Assembly (NCBI GenBank): GCA_018334675.1
Contig: JAGXLL010000013.1
Span: 1 to 58,542 of the forward strand
Reading direction: 5' to 3'
DNA length: 58,542 bases
From: Bacteroidales bacterium
Lineage (GTDB): Bacteria > Bacteroidota > Bacteroidia > Bacteroidales > UBA12077
Position numbers and translations under genes: made by a program. The stretch's first letter is position 1. Each line of letters begins with the position of its first letter. Below are positions 47,301-55,258 of this stretch, one piece after another. A model generated the notes under the pieces. The model saw only the letters and a list, made by a program, of their open reading frames with translations, did not search any database and was not told where the DNA came from.

Positions 47301-48064
47301 GCGTTTTCAATGAGGCCCAGGAGATGCTGGATGAGATCATCGATAAAAATATGCTCAGGCCCAAAGGTATGATAGGTATTTTTCCGGCCAATTCCGATGG
47401 AGATGATATCGTCATCTATACCGACGACAGAAGGAAAAAGGAGCGAACGCGCATACCCATGCTCCGCCAGCAGCAGCTCAGGGGCAAGGAAAGCTTTACC
47501 CTCTCCCTGAGCGATTATATAGCTCCTGTCGATTCAGGGATACGGGATTACCTGGGAGGATTTGCCGTTACTTCCGGTTTTGAGACCGACAAACATGTGC
47601 GTCATTTCAAGGATGAGGGCGACAGTTACAACAGCGTTATGGTACGCCTGATAGCCGACCGGCTCGTGGAAGCTTTTGCTGAAGTGCTGCACGAAGCCGT
47701 TCGGAAAAAATATTGGGGATATGAACCCAATGAAAGGCTTAACCAGGAAGAACTGATCAAAGAAAAATATAAAGGCATAAGGCCTGCTCCCGGTTATCCG
47801 GCTTGTCCCGATCATACCCTGAAGGGCCACCTCTTTGAATTGCTTGGTGTGGAAAAGCGCATCGGCATTTCCCTGACTGAGAGTTATGCCATGAATCCCG
47901 CCAGTTCAGTGGCCGGTTTCTATATGGCCCATGATCTGTCCAGATATTTTGGTATTGGAAAGATCGGCAAGGATCAACTGGAAGATTATGCCGACCGGGC
48001 CAGCATCGATCTGGACGAGGCTGAGAAATGGCTGGCTCCTATGCTGGATAAACACACCAGATAA
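44396..48064 (+). CDS. metH: Cobalamin-dependent methionine synthase
   Basis: Moves the methyl group of methyl-tetrahydrofolate to homocysteine through cobalamin. All four modules are present. The homocysteine domain starts LVLDGAMGTMLQ and carries the zinc cysteines in IIGGCCGSRPEH (Cys305-306). The folate domain has ISERTNVTGSRMMARF. The B12 domain holds the axial ligand His752 in EGDVHDIGKNI, with GLSGLITPSLDHM. The SAM reactivation domain ends in RPAPGYPACPDHT and SYAMNPASSVAGFYMAHD. 1222 aa is full length. A purine-rich AAGGGAAG lies seven bases before the ATG. metF follows 39 bases later, so methyl-THF supply and use are adjacent. Confidence 0.96.
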   Translation: MDIHQAIEKRILVLDGAMGTMLQREKLSEEDYRGGLFREHPVSLKGMNDLLNLTQPALVERIHRDYLKAGADVVTTNSFNANFFSLNKYQLGGMAYQISRRSAELARRSIQDFQKQRLGLPRFVAGTVGPTDQMASLSPIVEDPGYRTVEFDALVEGYKEQIRGLAEGGVDLILVETVFDTLNAKAALYAARQVFQDMGRTLPVMVSGTIAGDSGRSLSGQTVEAFYNALQPFGLFAIGLNCSFGPGKLLPFLERLSEKAVVPVSAHPNAGLPNELGDYDTSAREMASEIEKYFQQGLVNIIGGCCGSRPEHIRVIAEKAAQYQPRIRDPHTRSTKLSGLQSLSVKDKTPLVRISERTNVTGSRMMARFIKEARYEEAVQLARDQISEGADMLNISVDEAMIDAPRVMPRFLKLLVAEPDVATVPLMIDSSDFEVIEKGLKVLQGKSLVNSISLKDGEQEFLQKARRIKNLGAAAVVMAFDEKGQATDYNRKTEICSRAYHLLTEKGQFPPEDIVFDPNVMAVGTGMAEHNHYARDFIRTVGWIKTHLPYAKVIAGISNVSFAFRANPNLREAIHSAFLHYCHKQGLDFAILRPDKIVSYQQIPEKLRRRIDDLLLFRRQDATDRLIEMADELGKKKGHVRRRSSWRDQPPERRIRYALMHGITTYLKQDIEQLLTRYNKGLEIIEGPLMEEMKKVGERFEKGRMFLPQVIKSARVMKEALSILTPWMEKENGGGSLSRGKIMLATVEGDVHDIGKNILTQVLRSNHFETIDLGVMVPTERILQHVQQEKPDLIGLSGLITPSLDHMAEVLTVLGKHGITLPVLIGGATTSALHTAVKLAPHYPGTVVHVSDVSKSVSLASNLTGVYASELKQKIAREQQETRQAYQRRKKARSFISLTDARRKRFHYNYEQESVEVVPRLLGTKVFEDFDLRVLRKYIDWTPFFHGWGLKGVFPHILEKEKVGREATRVFNEAQEMLDEIIDKNMLRPKGMIGIFPANSDGDDIVIYTDDRRKKERTRIPMLRQQQLRGKESFTLSLSDYIAPVDSGIRDYLGGFAVTSGFETDKHVRHFKDEGDSYNSVMVRLIADRLVEAFAEVLHEAVRKKYWGYEPNERLNQEELIKEKYKGIRPAPGYPACPDHTLKGHLFELLGVEKRIGISLTESYAMNPASSVAGFYMAHDLSRYFGIGKIGKDQLEDYADRASIDLDEAEKWLAPMLDKHTR

Positions 48065-48103
48065 ATCCTATTGACGAGATATAAACGCGAAAATGAATCA
48101 TAT

Positions 48104-49027
48104 ATGAAGATTACCGAGATTTTTGAGAAACAGAAGAGAACGTTTTCGTTTGAATTTTTTCCACCCAAAGATTACCTCACCGCAGTGAAATTTGGGATTA
48201 ATGCCGGGCAACTCATGAAGCTCGATCCTTCCTTTGTCACCGTCACCTATGGGGCAGGAGGAAGCACCCAGGAAAACACCTTCAACCTGGTGGATATGTT
48301 CCACAACGACCTGGGTTTCGTTTGCATGGCACATTATACCTGTGTGAATGCCACGCGCGAGAAGATAGCCTATGATATGCGTACCTTGCAGGATATGGGC
48401 ATTGAAAATGTCATGCTTCTGAGGGGAGACCCGCCCAAGGGGTCCGACAGCTTTCCGGAAAATCCCGATGGGTTCAATTATGGCAGCGACCTGATCCGCT
48501 TTGTCAATGAAAACTATGATTTCTGCATCGGCGCCGGAGCCTATCCTGAAAAGCATTTGGAGGCCCAATCTGAAGAGGAAGACCTGATCAACCTGAGGAT
48601 CAAGGTGGATGCCGGAGCGGATTTTCTTACTACCCAGATGTTTTTCGACAACAAGTATTATTGGGATTTTATCAATAAAGCCGGGCAAAAAGGCATTCGC
48701 TGCCGCATCATCCCCGGTATCATCCCCATTACCAACTTTAAAAACATCAAGAAGTTTGCCCGTATTACCGGGGCTACCATTCCCGAGGAGATTGGCAAAA
48801 AAATGGAACCCTACAAGGATGATCCCAAAGAGATCTATAAGATTGGCCTGGAACTGGCCATCGACCAGTGTCGTGATTTGCTGGACAACGGGGCTCCCGG
48901 AATACACTTCTATACACTGAACAAATCACGGGCAGCTGTGGATCTTTACGACAACCTTTCCAAAGATTTCAAAGAGGTGAAAAACCGGTTCGAGAAAAGC
49001 TTCTCGCCACATATACCCGAGAAGTAA
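48104..49027 (+). CDS. metF: Methylenetetrahydrofolate reductase, E. coli type
   Basis: FAD enzyme that reduces methylene-THF to methyl-THF with NADH. The ATG at 48104 (MKITEIFEKQKR) is used; the longer frame starts at a TTG. Motifs: FSFEFFPPKD with the catalytic Glu, VTVTYGAGGSTQ, NVMLLRGDPPKGSD, and FLTTQMFFDNKYYWDFI. The C-terminal PGIHFYTLNKS is the folate-side loop. 307 aa. It lies between metH and the Hdr genes and is distinct from the acetogen-type MetF at 56963, so two reductases of different families are encoded within 10 kb. Confidence 0.94.
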   Translation: MKITEIFEKQKRTFSFEFFPPKDYLTAVKFGINAGQLMKLDPSFVTVTYGAGGSTQENTFNLVDMFHNDLGFVCMAHYTCVNATREKIAYDMRTLQDMGIENVMLLRGDPPKGSDSFPENPDGFNYGSDLIRFVNENYDFCIGAGAYPEKHLEAQSEEEDLINLRIKVDAGADFLTTQMFFDNKYYWDFINKAGQKGIRCRIIPGIIPITNFKNIKKFARITGATIPEEIGKKMEPYKDDPKEIYKIGLELAIDQCRDLLDNGAPGIHFYTLNKSRAAVDLYDNLSKDFKEVKNRFEKSFSPHIPEK

Positions 49028-49066
49028 AACGGATTCGTATTACAGCTGTGATGTTATAATCTTAAA

Positions 49067-49072
49067 GGGAGG
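49067..49072 (+). promoter_or_regulatory. Shine-Dalgarno-like site of hdrC
   Basis: GGGAGG within AAAGGGAGG, five bases before the hdrC ATG. Strong SD sites are not seen before most other genes of the window. Confidence 0.5.
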
Positions 49073-49077
49073 ATGCA

Positions 49078-49614
49078 ATGGAAACAACGCTTCTAGAAAC
49101 GGAAACCCGGACATTTGGCAATACCTCGCTTTGTTATCAGTGTGCCAAATGCTCCAGTGGCTGCCCCATAAGCGAAGAGATGGATATGTTGCCCCATCAG
49201 GTCATCCATCTGGCTTCCCTGGGACTGGAGCAACGTGTGCTCTCGACTGAAACGATTTGGATTTGCGCCAATTGCTATGCCTGTGCCGTTAAATGCCCCA
49301 ATGATATTGACATCACCGGCATTATGAATGATCTCAAGCAAAAGGCCATAGAACAGGGCATTGCTCCGAGCCGCCCGGAAGTATATCAGTTCCATAAGGT
49401 TTTCGCAAACGATGTGCTGAAAAGGGGTAAGGCCTATGAGCTGTGGATTATGGGAGAATATAACCTGCGGCTGCGCAAACCCTTCAAGAATGTATTGCTG
49501 GCCCCCAGGATGTTTCTGAAAAACAAGCTCAAGCTGAAGCCCCCCAGGCAGGTAAGAGGTTTTCGTGGCTGGATCCATAAGCTGCTTTTGCGAAAACAGC
49601 GCCCCCATGCGTAA
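49078..49614 (+). CDS. hdrC: Heterodisulfide reductase subunit C-like ferredoxin
   Basis: Electron-wire subunit holding two [4Fe-4S] clusters that links HdrA to HdrB. The cluster motifs are CYQCAKCSSGCP (Cys19, 22, 25, 29) and CANCYACAVKCP (Cys63, 66, 69, 73). A helical tail RAKxF-like region follows (NDVLKRGKAYELWIMGEYNL), ending in a basic stretch. 178 aa, cytoplasmic, no membrane helix. Fifty bases after metF, with a good ribosome site. In methanogens the complex splits CoM-S-S-CoB. Here, next to metV and metF, the acceptor is inferred to be the MetVF reductase. Confidence 0.92.
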   Translation: METTLLETETRTFGNTSLCYQCAKCSSGCPISEEMDMLPHQVIHLASLGLEQRVLSTETIWICANCYACAVKCPNDIDITGIMNDLKQKAIEQGIAPSRPEVYQFHKVFANDVLKRGKAYELWIMGEYNLRLRKPFKNVLLAPRMFLKNKLKLKPPRQVRGFRGWIHKLLLRKQRPHA

Positions 49615-49659
49615 GGTTGAAGGACCTGGCATAGTATTGTTGATCGTTCATCTGGGGAG

Positions 49660-49743
49660 ATGACATGTGTTTTGATGGCCTCCTTGCTGATGATTATCGT
49701 TGAAAGGGTTTTTATGCCCGGGGGAAAAGAGATTGACCAATGA
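49660..49743 (+). CDS. Possible 27-aa hydrophobic ORF between hdrC and hdrB
   Basis: An ORF starts at the ATG at 49660, just downstream of a GGGGAG site, and ends at 49743. The peptide is MTCVLMASLLMIIVERV followed by FMPGGKEIDQ. A short hydrophobic segment and a purine-rich site suggest it could be translated, but no family was recognised and its length is close to chance. Its stop lies at the left arm of the inverted repeat at 49742. Confidence 0.25.
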   Translation: MTCVLMASLLMIIVERVFMPGGKEIDQ

Positions 49744-49794
49744 ACCCCCATCCAGCAACCTACACAACAAGGACATGTTTAAGTATGGGGGTTC
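49742..49794. repeat. Inverted repeat before hdrB
   Basis: Ten-base arms GAACCCCCAT and ATGGGGGTTC, perfectly complementary, separated by 33 bases, 33 bases before the hdrB ATG. No T-tract follows. Could be an operator or an mRNA stem. Confidence 0.55.
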
Positions 49795-49826
49795 CATATG
49801 GCCATAATAAATAATAAGATAATCAT

Positions 49827-50699
49827 ATGAATCGAAAGATCGCATTATATCCGGGATGCAGTCTCGAAACCAGTTCCAGTCATTATTTAGTGAGCCTGCA
49901 ACGTGTTTTCGAAATACTGGAAATCGATTACTCCATCATGGAGGAATGGAGTTGTTGTGGCGCTACCTCTGTAAAATCGATCGATAAGGAGATGAACCTG
50001 ATGCTTAACCTCAGGAACCTGGCCCTGGCCGAAGAACAGGGGATCAGGGAACTGGTAGTGCCCTGTGCTTCTTGCTATCACCGTCTGGTTAGTACCCACT
50101 GGGAATTGATGCAGGATAAGGATCTGCTTAAGAGGTTGAACCGGAAAACCGGTTTTCGTTTCCGAGGTGATCTGAAGGTTCGAAACATCCTGGATTTTCT
50201 GGTTCATGTTGTGGGGCTGGAGTCAATTGCCTCCAGGGTTACCCATCCCTTGAAGGAACTAACGGTGGCCTGCTATTATGGCTGTCTGAATACCCGGGTT
50301 CCCCAATCAGAGACTTTTGATGTGATGGAATATCCAATGACCATGGATCGTATTGTTCAGACGCTGGGGGCAGAAGTGATCGATTGGTCCTATAAAACCG
50401 AGTGTTGCGGGGCCAGTTTGTTCCTTACCATGGATAGCATTTCAGAGAGGCTGGTGGGCAGGATATTGAGAGATGCCAGTTTGCGAGGCGTGGATTGCAT
50501 CACCACCTCCTGCCCTATGTGTCAGACCAACCTGGATACCAAGCAGTCCAGGATCAGGGATGAATATGATATAAAAGAACCTGTACCTTCACCTTTTATA
50601 ACCCAGTTGATGGGATTGGCTTTTGGGTGCGGCCCACAGGAGCTCGGGATGGATAAGAATTTTGAAACCCTGATGCCACCTGGTGTGATCAATCAATAG
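49827..50699 (+). CDS. hdrB: Heterodisulfide reductase subunit B-like (CCG protein)
   Basis: Catalytic-type subunit with two CCG domains that bind noncubane iron-sulfur clusters. First CCG: WSCCGATS (Cys43-44) with CASC (Cys80, 83). Second: ACYYGC (Cys149, 153), ECCGAS (Cys193-194) and SCPMCQTNL (Cys229, 232). All ligands are intact. 290 aa, cytoplasmic. In methanogens it reduces the heterodisulfide; here, beside metV and metF, it more likely feeds electrons into methylene-THF reduction, as proposed for Moorella. It ends 13 bases before the left arm of the large inverted repeat that precedes hdrA. Confidence 0.93.
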   Translation: MNRKIALYPGCSLETSSSHYLVSLQRVFEILEIDYSIMEEWSCCGATSVKSIDKEMNLMLNLRNLALAEEQGIRELVVPCASCYHRLVSTHWELMQDKDLLKRLNRKTGFRFRGDLKVRNILDFLVHVVGLESIASRVTHPLKELTVACYYGCLNTRVPQSETFDVMEYPMTMDRIVQTLGAEVIDWSYKTECCGASLFLTMDSISERLVGRILRDASLRGVDCITTSCPMCQTNLDTKQSRIRDEYDIKEPVPSPFITQLMGLAFGCGPQELGMDKNFETLMPPGVINQ

Positions 50700-50712
50700 G
50701 TATATGAAACGT

Positions 50713-50765
50713 CCATGACAAAATAATCATTAATATCACAAAAGGAGATGATTATTTTGTCATGG
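50713..50765. repeat. Long perfect inverted repeat between hdrB and hdrA
   Basis: Two perfectly complementary 18-base arms (left begins CCATGACAAAATAATCAT, right ends TTTTGTCATGG) around a 17-base loop that contains AAAGGAG. There is no T-tract after it, so it is not a plain terminator. It lies 39 bases before the hdrA start. Confidence 0.85.
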
Positions 50766-50803
50766 TAAGTTGCACAAGGCCAAAACAATAAAAAAAGAAT
50801 CTT

Positions 50804-53800
50804 GTGAAAAGGAACCAACACGGATCGGTATTAATTGTAGGGGGAGGAATAGCCGGAATGCAGGCTGCCCTTGACAGCTCGGAGCTTGGGCTTAAAGCCT
50901 ATCTGCTGGAGAAATCGCCCTCCATAGGCGGCAACATGGCACGTTTGGACAAGACATTTCCTACCAATGACTGTGCCATGTGCATGATCTCTCCCAAGTT
51001 GGTGGAAACGGGACGCCATCTGAATATCGATATAATATCCTATTCCGAGCTGACCCGGGTAGAAGGGGAAGCAGGAGATTTCAGGGTCACCATCCATAAA
51101 AAGGCCCGTTATGTGGATGAGGAGAAATGCAATGGATGCGGCGAATGTGAGCCGGAATGTCCGGTTGTCAGGAGGGATGCGTTTAACGGAGAGCTTTCTG
51201 AGCGCAAGGCCATCTATCGATTGTATCCCCAGGCCATACCCAACGTGTTCACCATCGATAAAGATGATGCCCTGGCCCCATGCCGCTTTGCCTGTCCTGC
51301 CGGGGTCAATGTCCAGGGGTATGTGGCCCTGATCGCCAAGAGAAAATACCGGGAGGCCCTGGAGCTTATTCGCGAGAAGATGCCGTTTGCCGGTGTGTGC
51401 GGACGGATATGCCACCATCCCTGTGAGGATCAATGTAACCGGAAGGACGTCGATGAACCTGTATCAATAAGGAATCTGAAGCGTTTTGCTGCCGATTACG
51501 AGATGAAAAACCTGCAGAAGACTCACAGCTCCCGGCAGACTTCTGTTCCTCAAGCAGAGGATGTTTCCCGAAGCCAGGCTGTTGCAGTAATAGGAGGCGG
51601 ACCTTCCGGATTAACTTGTGCCCACGATCTGGTTCGCCAGGGTTTCCATGTAACGCTTTTCGAGTCCTCTGATGTGCTGGGAGGTATGATGCGAACGGGT
51701 ATACCCGATTACCGCCTTCCCAAAGAGCACCTGGATTATGAGATTGATCTGATGGTCCGTGATGGTATTCAGGTACGCACCGGTCAAACCTTTGGACATG
51801 ACTTCACCTTGGATGAGCTTAAACAACAAGGTTACCAGGCCGCTTTTCTGGCGATGGGAGCCCGGCAAGCCAAGAAGATACCGCTGGAAGGCAGCGAATC
51901 GGAAGGTGTTTATTATGGTATCCCTTTCCTTCGCCAGATCAGCCAGGGTAAACGACCCCGTATTGGAAACAAGGTAGCAGTGATCGGAGGAGGCAATGTG
52001 GCCATTGATGTGGCCCGTTCCGCCTTGCGTCTTGGCTCGCAGGTAACCATCGTTTATCGCCGGACAAGGAAAGAGATGCCGGCCCATTCCTGGGAGATAG
52101 AGGAAGCCCTGGAAGAGGGTGTAAGCCTCAAGAGTTCATGGAGCCCTGCGCGGGTAATTCATGGCACCAAAGGGGTGGAGGCCCTGGAAGTGGAACGCTG
52201 CATTACTGTTTACAAAGGCGAGGGTGAAAGATCCCTGGAAGTGGATCCCGAACAGAAGGAAAAGCTGAAAGCGGATACCATCATCCTGGCAACCGGCCAG
52301 GAATGCGACCTTTCCGCTGTCGAAGGACTACTGGAAACCGACAAAGATCTGATCCAAACCGATCCCCTTACGTTGGAGACATCCAGAGTGGGTGTCTTTG
52401 CCGGTGGGGATGTGGTGATGGGCCCTTCCTCGCTGGTGGAGTCCGTGGCCCAGGGCCACCGGGCCGCCGAATCCATCACCCGCTATATCGGGGGCTCTGA
52501 TTTACATACCAACCGGGCACCTGTTACCCCCACAACAAAACAGGCCGATATACCCGAATCGGCTGATACCAACAAGATTCATAGGACAACCCCTTCCGTG
52601 TGGAACCCGGATCAACGCAATACCAATTTTACTGAGGTAGAAAAAGGTTTTACTGAAGAGGAGGCGGTAAGGGAGGCGAAAAGATGCCTCCAATGCGGAA
52701 ACTGTGCTGAATGTATGGAATGTGTCAGAGCCTGTAAGGCCAATGCCATCGACCACTCCATGAAGGATGAAAGCTTTGAGCTGAATGTTGGAGCCATCAT
52801 TGCCACCGGAGGATTCGAAGTGTTCGATGCCAACCGCAAACCTGAATACGGCTTTGGCCGTTATCCCAATGTAGTGACCAGCCTGCAGTTTGAAAGGATC
52901 CTCAGCGCCTCCGGCCCTTATGAGGGACATCTCAGGCGGCCCTATGACGGAAAAAAGCCCCGCAAGATTGCCTGGATACAATGTGTGGGCTCCAGAGATG
53001 TGACCCTGGGCAATGATTATTGCTCCTCTGTTTGTTGTATGTATGCCATCAAGGAAGCCATCGTAGCCAAAGAACATGAACCGGAAGTCGAACCCACCAT
53101 CTTTTACATCGATATCCGGGCTTTCGGCAAAGGGTTTGAAAGCTTTTATCAGCGGGCCAAAGAGGATTCAGGGGTGAGGTTTGTGCGGAGCCAGATATCA
53201 TCGGTAAAGGAGGATCCCCTGAGCCGTAACCTCCTGCTTCAGTTTGTCGATGAATCCGAAGGTAAGCAATATGTGGTGGAAGAAGAGTTTGATATGGTGG
53301 TGCTGTCGGTCGGACTGGTCAGCAATCCCACCATGAAGAGCCTCGCCGATATATTGGATGTTGAAACAAACCCATTCGGCTTCTTCAGGGAAAAGCAACT
53401 TCTTCCCCAGCACTCAAGCCGGGAGGGCATATTCCTTTGCGGGGCAGGCAGTGGACCTAAGGACATACCAGAAACGGTGATGCAGGGTAGTGCAGCTGCT
53501 GCCCTTTGCAGCGAGTTGCTTCGCCAGGTACGAAATACAGAGGTTAAAAGAAAGGAATACCCGCGGGAAAAAGAGGTGGAAAATAAAGACCCCAGAATTG
53601 GTATATTTGTCTGTCATTGTGGAATTAATATATCTTCTGTGGTGGATGTGGAAGAGGTATCCGAATACATCCGGACCATACCCGGGGTAGTACATGCCGA
53701 ACATACCATATATACCTGTTCCCAGGATACACAGAAGCGGATCCGCGAGGTGATCCGGGAAAAAGATCTGAACCGGGTGGTGGTGGCATCCTGTACGCCG

Positions 53801-55258
53801 CGAACCCATGAAGGATTGTTTCAGGAAACCCTTCGGGAAGCAGGTATGAACAAGTATCTCTTTGAAATGACCGATATTCGGGAGCAGTGTTCCTGGGTCC
53901 ACCAGAAGGAACCCGATAAAGCCACCGCTAAAGCCAAATCACTTGTCAGGGGGAGCGTTGGAAAATCCAGGCTGCTTAAACCCCTTACAATTAAAAAGAT
54001 ATCCGTTACTCAGAGCGCACTGGTCATAGGAGGTGGTATATCCGGTATCACCGCCGCTCTGTCTCTTTCAAATCAGGGATTTAGAGTAAGCCTGGTGGAA
54101 AAGGATGACCAACTCGGCGGCAACCTGCTGTATCTGAGAAAAGGGCTCGACGGAGAAGACTGGCAGCAGTACCTTTCCGGGAAGATACAGGAAGCTCAGG
54201 AGAATCAGGCTATAGATATCTATTTAGATACTACGGTGCAGTCCGTCAGCGGCTCCGTAGGTAATTTTACCGCCACATTAAAGGGAAACAGCGCCGGCGA
54301 TCTCAAGCATGGCGTGATCATCGTCGCTACAGGAGCTGAAGAATATCAGCCTGGAGAATTTTTATACGGTGAGAAAGAAAATGTCATCACCCAGCGACAG
54401 CTGGAAGCCCGGATCGAAGAACAAATCAAGTTCAATACGGTGGTTATGATCCAGTGTGTGGGATCACGCAGTGATGAACATGCCTATTGTTCGAGGGTTT
54501 GTTGCAGCGAAGCCATAAAGAATGCCATTGCCATAAAAGAGAAGGATCCCGACGCCAATGTTTACATCCTCTATCGTGACCTTCGAACCTACACCTACCG
54601 GGAAGTCTTTTACCGGAAAGCCCGGGAGCTGGGCGTGCGGTTCATTCATTTTCCCGATGGGGAATATCCGCAGGTTGCCGGCTCTAATGGAAAGATACGC
54701 GTCAAGGTTAGGGATACGGTGATCAATGATTATATTGCCCTGGAAGCCGATCAGCTCGTTTTAAGCGCAGGTATCGAGCCCAACAAACAGGACAACCAGC
54801 ATTTGTCGGAGCTGATGAAGCTGCCCCTCGATGAGCATGGCAACTTCATGGAAGCCCACGTTAAGCTGCGACCCGTGGATTTTGCCAGCGAAGGAATATT
54901 CCTTTGCGGGCTGGCCCATTCCCCGAAGAATACCGAGGAAAATATTACACAAGCACTCGCCGCAGCGGGCCGTGCGGCAACCATCCTCTCCAGGGATACC
55001 CTGGAAGTGGGAGGAGTAATATCGGTGGTCGACCAGAATAAATGCGCATCCTGTCTGACATGTTTGAGAGAATGTGTGTTTGACGCGCCTTTCGTTAATG
55101 CAGATGGTAGGGCTGAGATCGACCCCGCTAAATGCCAGGGATGTGGAAACTGTGCCTCTGCCTGTCCTGCTAAAGCCATTCAGCTGCTTACTTTTACCGA
55201 AGAACAGGAAAATGCCCTGTTTCAGAATATATTACAGGAAGAGAACTATGGAACCTAA
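50804..55258 (+). CDS. hdrA: HdrA - GltD/NfnL-like - HdrA fusion flavoprotein
   Basis: A giant (1484 aa) flavin and iron-sulfur electron hub. Start is GTG at 50804. Lobe 1: FAD motif VGGGIAG (13-19), PTNDCAMC (53-60), ferredoxin half KCNGCGECEPECP (109-120). There a GltD/NfnL-like module interrupts it (about 155-570): CRFACPAG and CGRICHHPCEDQC for Fe-S, FAD site VIGGGPSG (262-268), NAD(P) site VIGGGNVA (393-400), and FAGGDVVMGP. Lobe 1 then resumes with CLQCGNCAECMECVRAC (628-644) and CVGSRD...YCSSVCC (727-745). Lobe 2 (931-1484) is a second HdrA: N-terminal IGIFVCHCGIN, FAD motif IGGGISG, CVGSR...YCSRVCC (1218-1234), and two ferredoxin clusters at 1414-1424 and 1444-1454. The PTNDC motif is absent from lobe 2. 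Inferred to oxidise NAD(P)H and pass electrons to HdrBC, MvhD and possibly ferredoxin. Confidence 0.9.
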   Translation: MKRNQHGSVLIVGGGIAGMQAALDSSELGLKAYLLEKSPSIGGNMARLDKTFPTNDCAMCMISPKLVETGRHLNIDIISYSELTRVEGEAGDFRVTIHKKARYVDEEKCNGCGECEPECPVVRRDAFNGELSERKAIYRLYPQAIPNVFTIDKDDALAPCRFACPAGVNVQGYVALIAKRKYREALELIREKMPFAGVCGRICHHPCEDQCNRKDVDEPVSIRNLKRFAADYEMKNLQKTHSSRQTSVPQAEDVSRSQAVAVIGGGPSGLTCAHDLVRQGFHVTLFESSDVLGGMMRTGIPDYRLPKEHLDYEIDLMVRDGIQVRTGQTFGHDFTLDELKQQGYQAAFLAMGARQAKKIPLEGSESEGVYYGIPFLRQISQGKRPRIGNKVAVIGGGNVAIDVARSALRLGSQVTIVYRRTRKEMPAHSWEIEEALEEGVSLKSSWSPARVIHGTKGVEALEVERCITVYKGEGERSLEVDPEQKEKLKADTIILATGQECDLSAVEGLLETDKDLIQTDPLTLETSRVGVFAGGDVVMGPSSLVESVAQGHRAAESITRYIGGSDLHTNRAPVTPTTKQADIPESADTNKIHRTTPSVWNPDQRNTNFTEVEKGFTEEEAVREAKRCLQCGNCAECMECVRACKANAIDHSMKDESFELNVGAIIATGGFEVFDANRKPEYGFGRYPNVVTSLQFERILSASGPYEGHLRRPYDGKKPRKIAWIQCVGSRDVTLGNDYCSSVCCMYAIKEAIVAKEHEPEVEPTIFYIDIRAFGKGFESFYQRAKEDSGVRFVRSQISSVKEDPLSRNLLLQFVDESEGKQYVVEEEFDMVVLSVGLVSNPTMKSLADILDVETNPFGFFREKQLLPQHSSREGIFLCGAGSGPKDIPETVMQGSAAAALCSELLRQVRNTEVKRKEYPREKEVENKDPRIGIFVCHCGINISSVVDVEEVSEYIRTIPGVVHAEHTIYTCSQDTQKRIREVIREKDLNRVVVASCTPRTHEGLFQETLREAGMNKYLFEMTDIREQCSWVHQKEPDKATAKAKSLVRGSVGKSRLLKPLTIKKISVTQSALVIGGGISGITAALSLSNQGFRVSLVEKDDQLGGNLLYLRKGLDGEDWQQYLSGKIQEAQENQAIDIYLDTTVQSVSGSVGNFTATLKGNSAGDLKHGVIIVATGAEEYQPGEFLYGEKENVITQRQLEARIEEQIKFNTVVMIQCVGSRSDEHAYCSRVCCSEAIKNAIAIKEKDPDANVYILYRDLRTYTYREVFYRKARELGVRFIHFPDGEYPQVAGSNGKIRVKVRDTVINDYIALEADQLVLSAGIEPNKQDNQHLSELMKLPLDEHGNFMEAHVKLRPVDFASEGIFLCGLAHSPKNTEENITQALAAAGRAATILSRDTLEVGGVISVVDQNKCASCLTCLRECVFDAPFVNADGRAEIDPAKCQGCGNCASACPAKAIQLLTFTEEQENALFQNILQEENYGT

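Noticed and set aside
50713-50765. Rho-independent terminator between hdrB and hdrA
   Set aside because: The stem is AT-rich and no T-tract follows; kept as an inverted repeat of unknown role.
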